Shown: piece by piece, positions 62,659-64,000 of the stretch | Layout of the letters: each line of letters begins with the position of its first letter | How positions within the stretch are numbered: position 1 is the first letter of the stretch | From: Planctomycetota bacterium | GTDB taxonomy: Bacteria > Planctomycetota > UBA1135 > GCA-002686595 | Assembly: GCA_021413885.1 (NCBI GenBank) | Contig: JAIOPM010000004.1 | Location: 23,895 to 87,894 of the forward strand | Reading direction: 5' to 3' | Length of the DNA: 64,000 bases | Notes under the pieces: generated by a model | What the model was told of the DNA's origin: nothing | The model's input: only the letters and a program-made list of their open reading frames with translations | Database searches by the model: none | Made by a program: the position numbers and the translations under genes

Positions 62659-62678
62659 CCGCGCATCGTAGCCCGCGG

Positions 62679-63962
62679 TCACGGCGCGAGCACGACGCGG
62701 GCGGAGTACGCGAGCTCGGGATCATTGCGCTCCGCCGTCGCGAGCAACGTCGCGAGCGTGCGCTTCGGTTTGCCCTTGAACACCTGCGTCTCGCCGAGGA
62801 ACACCGTCACGTCCTTCTCCATGTCGACGAGCGCATCCTCGAGCAGGACGGAGAGTCCCTTCGCGTCCGCGTCGCACACGACACGGATCTCGTTCTTCGC
62901 GCGATCGACTTCGGCGACGACGGTCGCGCCGCGGTTCGGCGTCTCCCAGAAGAGCCAGTAGAACTGACGCTTCCACGACAGCACCGGTTGCCACACGACC
63001 TTCGTCGGATGCGCGTCGCGGCGCTTGTCCGCGATCTTCGCGAACAACGCGTCGAAGCCGCCGGGCGGCAAACCGTGTTGACGGTTCGGAACCTCCCAGT
63101 ATTCGAAATCGAAACCGCCCCAGCGCGCGCGCGCTTTCTCGAGCGCCTTCGCCGCCGCGCGGTTCGCGTCGGGCGGCACTTGCGGATCGTCGTCGCTCTG
63201 GTAGATGCGGATCGGCACGTTGCGCAGGTTCGGAATCACGCCGAGGTCGATGTCGTAGACCTTGCCCTGCCTGTCGAAGATCGGCGTCGGCGCGCCGGCT
63301 GAAGGCGCGAGCGCGCAGACGAGATCGGCGTGGTGCGCACCGAGCGTCCACGTTCCGTAGCCGCCCATCGAGTGGCCGGAGAAGACCACGCGATCGCGGT
63401 CGAGCTTCCACGTCGCGAGCGCGGCCTCGACGAGATCGATCACGAACTCTTCGGAACCCGAGTCGGTCCACCCGTGCTCGGTCTTCTCGAGCACTTCGGG
63501 GAAGAGCGCGAGCCAGCCCTGCTTCTTCGCGTCGGAGTCCATCGCTCCGTGCGCCGACCACGCGTCGCCGGAGCCGACTCCGCCGCCGTGCATGCCGATC
63601 ATCAGGCCCTTCGGCTTCTTCGTCTCGCCGCCGACGATGAAGAAGCCGCGACCGGCGGCGCCTTTCTTTTCAGCGGGCCAGAACCATTGGGCGCCGTCCT
63701 TCTTCTCGAGCTCGTGCGCTTGCTTGGCGGAGAGCTTCGCTAGCTTGTCGCGCCAAGATTTCACATCGCTCGTGCCGAGTTCTTTCGCCGACTCGATGCG
63801 CGCGAGCAGAGCGAGCTCTTCCTTGCGGCCGTCGACGGTGCGCCCGTCGAGTTCGATGTAGCGCGCGACCGTGTCTTGGACTTCCTTCGTCGTCGGCGGT
63901 TTGACGGCGTCCTGGGCGAGTGCGGCGAGGAGGAACAGCGACGTGAAGTTGGGCACGGCCAT
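62679..63962 (-). CDS. Exported alpha/beta hydrolase (PHB-depolymerase/esterase-like)
   Basis: A 427-residue protein with a short signal (MAVPNFTSLFLLAALAQ). After a helical N-terminal region (about 25-85) the hydrolase domain has the oxyanion strand LMIGMHGGGVGSGDAW, nucleophile S198 in GHSMGG, acid D258 or D259 in QSDDDPQVP, and H296 in NRQHGLPPGG. This is the layout of LpqC/poly(3-hydroxybutyrate)-depolymerase-like esterases. A beta-rich C-terminal domain (about 330-427) follows. It probably hydrolyses esters outside the cytoplasm. It is 20 nt upstream of the interrupted dehydrogenase gene, in the same direction. Confidence 0.88.
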   Translation of the reverse strand: MAVPNFTSLFLLAALAQDAVKPPTTKEVQDTVARYIELDGRTVDGRKEELALLARIESAKELGTSDVKSWRDKLAKLSAKQAHELEKKDGAQWFWPAEKKGAAGRGFFIVGGETKKPKGLMIGMHGGGVGSGDAWSAHGAMDSDAKKQGWLALFPEVLEKTEHGWTDSGSEEFVIDLVEAALATWKLDRDRVVFSGHSMGGYGTWTLGAHHADLVCALAPSAGAPTPIFDRQGKVYDIDLGVIPNLRNVPIRIYQSDDDPQVPPDANRAAAKALEKARARWGGFDFEYWEVPNRQHGLPPGGFDALFAKIADKRRDAHPTKVVWQPVLSWKRQFYWLFWETPNRGATVVAEVDRAKNEIRVVCDADAKGLSVLLEDALVDMEKDVTVFLGETQVFKGKPKRTLATLLATAERNDPELAYSARVVLAP

Positions 63963-63967
63963 AGTCT

Positions 63968-64000
63968 GACGTACGGAGCCAGCCTCGCCTCGGCCGTTTT
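63968..64000. repeat. Second copy of the palindrome arm, cut by the window edge
   Basis: The last 33 bases are identical to 61415-61447 (GACGTACGGAGCCAGCC... to GTTTT). The rest of the element lies outside the window. Here it sits just upstream of a start codon, not between two stops visible in this window; it could be the terminator of a gene further right. Confidence 0.85.

Overview
The window looks like chromosomal DNA from a high-GC member of the Planctomycetota (PVC group). The clearest markers are the DUF1549/DUF1553 cytochrome protein with a DUF1501 Tat protein behind it (54768-59830), a very large PVC-type dehydrogenase/HEAT/NPCBM/cytochrome c/DUF1080 lipoprotein (48845-52786), two Ser/Thr kinases with TPR tails, one coupled to an ECF sigma factor, and many large exported proteins of no assigned pathway. 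No rRNA, tRNA, CRISPR array, transposase or phage gene was recognised.

Layout. 1-5919: edge of a phosphodiesterase-like gene, a small Rieske ferredoxin, and two tandem giant membrane-anchored proteins with carboxypeptidase-regulatory-like folds. 6033-8350: a compact arsenic operon arsR-arsM-MIP channel-arsC. 8347-13735: a small Cys-motif protein, a sarcosine-oxidase-like flavoenzyme, a heme-copper-oxidase-like membrane protein, and a self-regulated GntR/ABC exporter operon with a clean operator. 14064-17707: an SsuABC/NrtABCD-type importer followed by mutM. 19006-23733: glnA and speA converging on a strong hairpin, then a PLP threonine/serine dehydratase. 23782-26085: tightly coupled small membrane proteins, a SpoU methyltransferase, PduO-type cobalamin adenosyltransferase and acylphosphatase. 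26090-29220: YfiR plus a CHASE8-like hybrid histidine kinase. 29490-32941: an active and a degenerate M14 carboxypeptidase overlapping by 4 nt. 33008-40404: kinase, thioredoxin-fold protein, kinase, ECF sigma, patatin. 40465-45277: methyltransferase and Tat-exported DOPA-dioxygenase-like enzyme, separated by two orphan lipoprotein genes and a chimeric relic of both flanking genes. 45349-48588: two coiled-coil proteins. 48845-61413: planctomycete-type cytochrome/secreted proteins. 61411-61524: a 37-bp perfect inverted repeat that carries the stop codons of both convergent genes. 61522-63962: a D-2-hydroxyacid dehydrogenase cut from its lipoprotein signal peptide by an in-frame amber codon, and an exported alpha/beta hydrolase.

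Gene organisation. Operons are tight; ATGA, GTGA, TTGA and TGATG overlaps are frequent. At about a dozen operon-first genes no Shine-Dalgarno is visible, but a TAnnnT (-10-like) hexamer sits 5-11 nt before the start codon, which suggests that leaderless transcripts are common in this organism. Most starts below were chosen using that pattern, the overlap geometry or a signal peptide.
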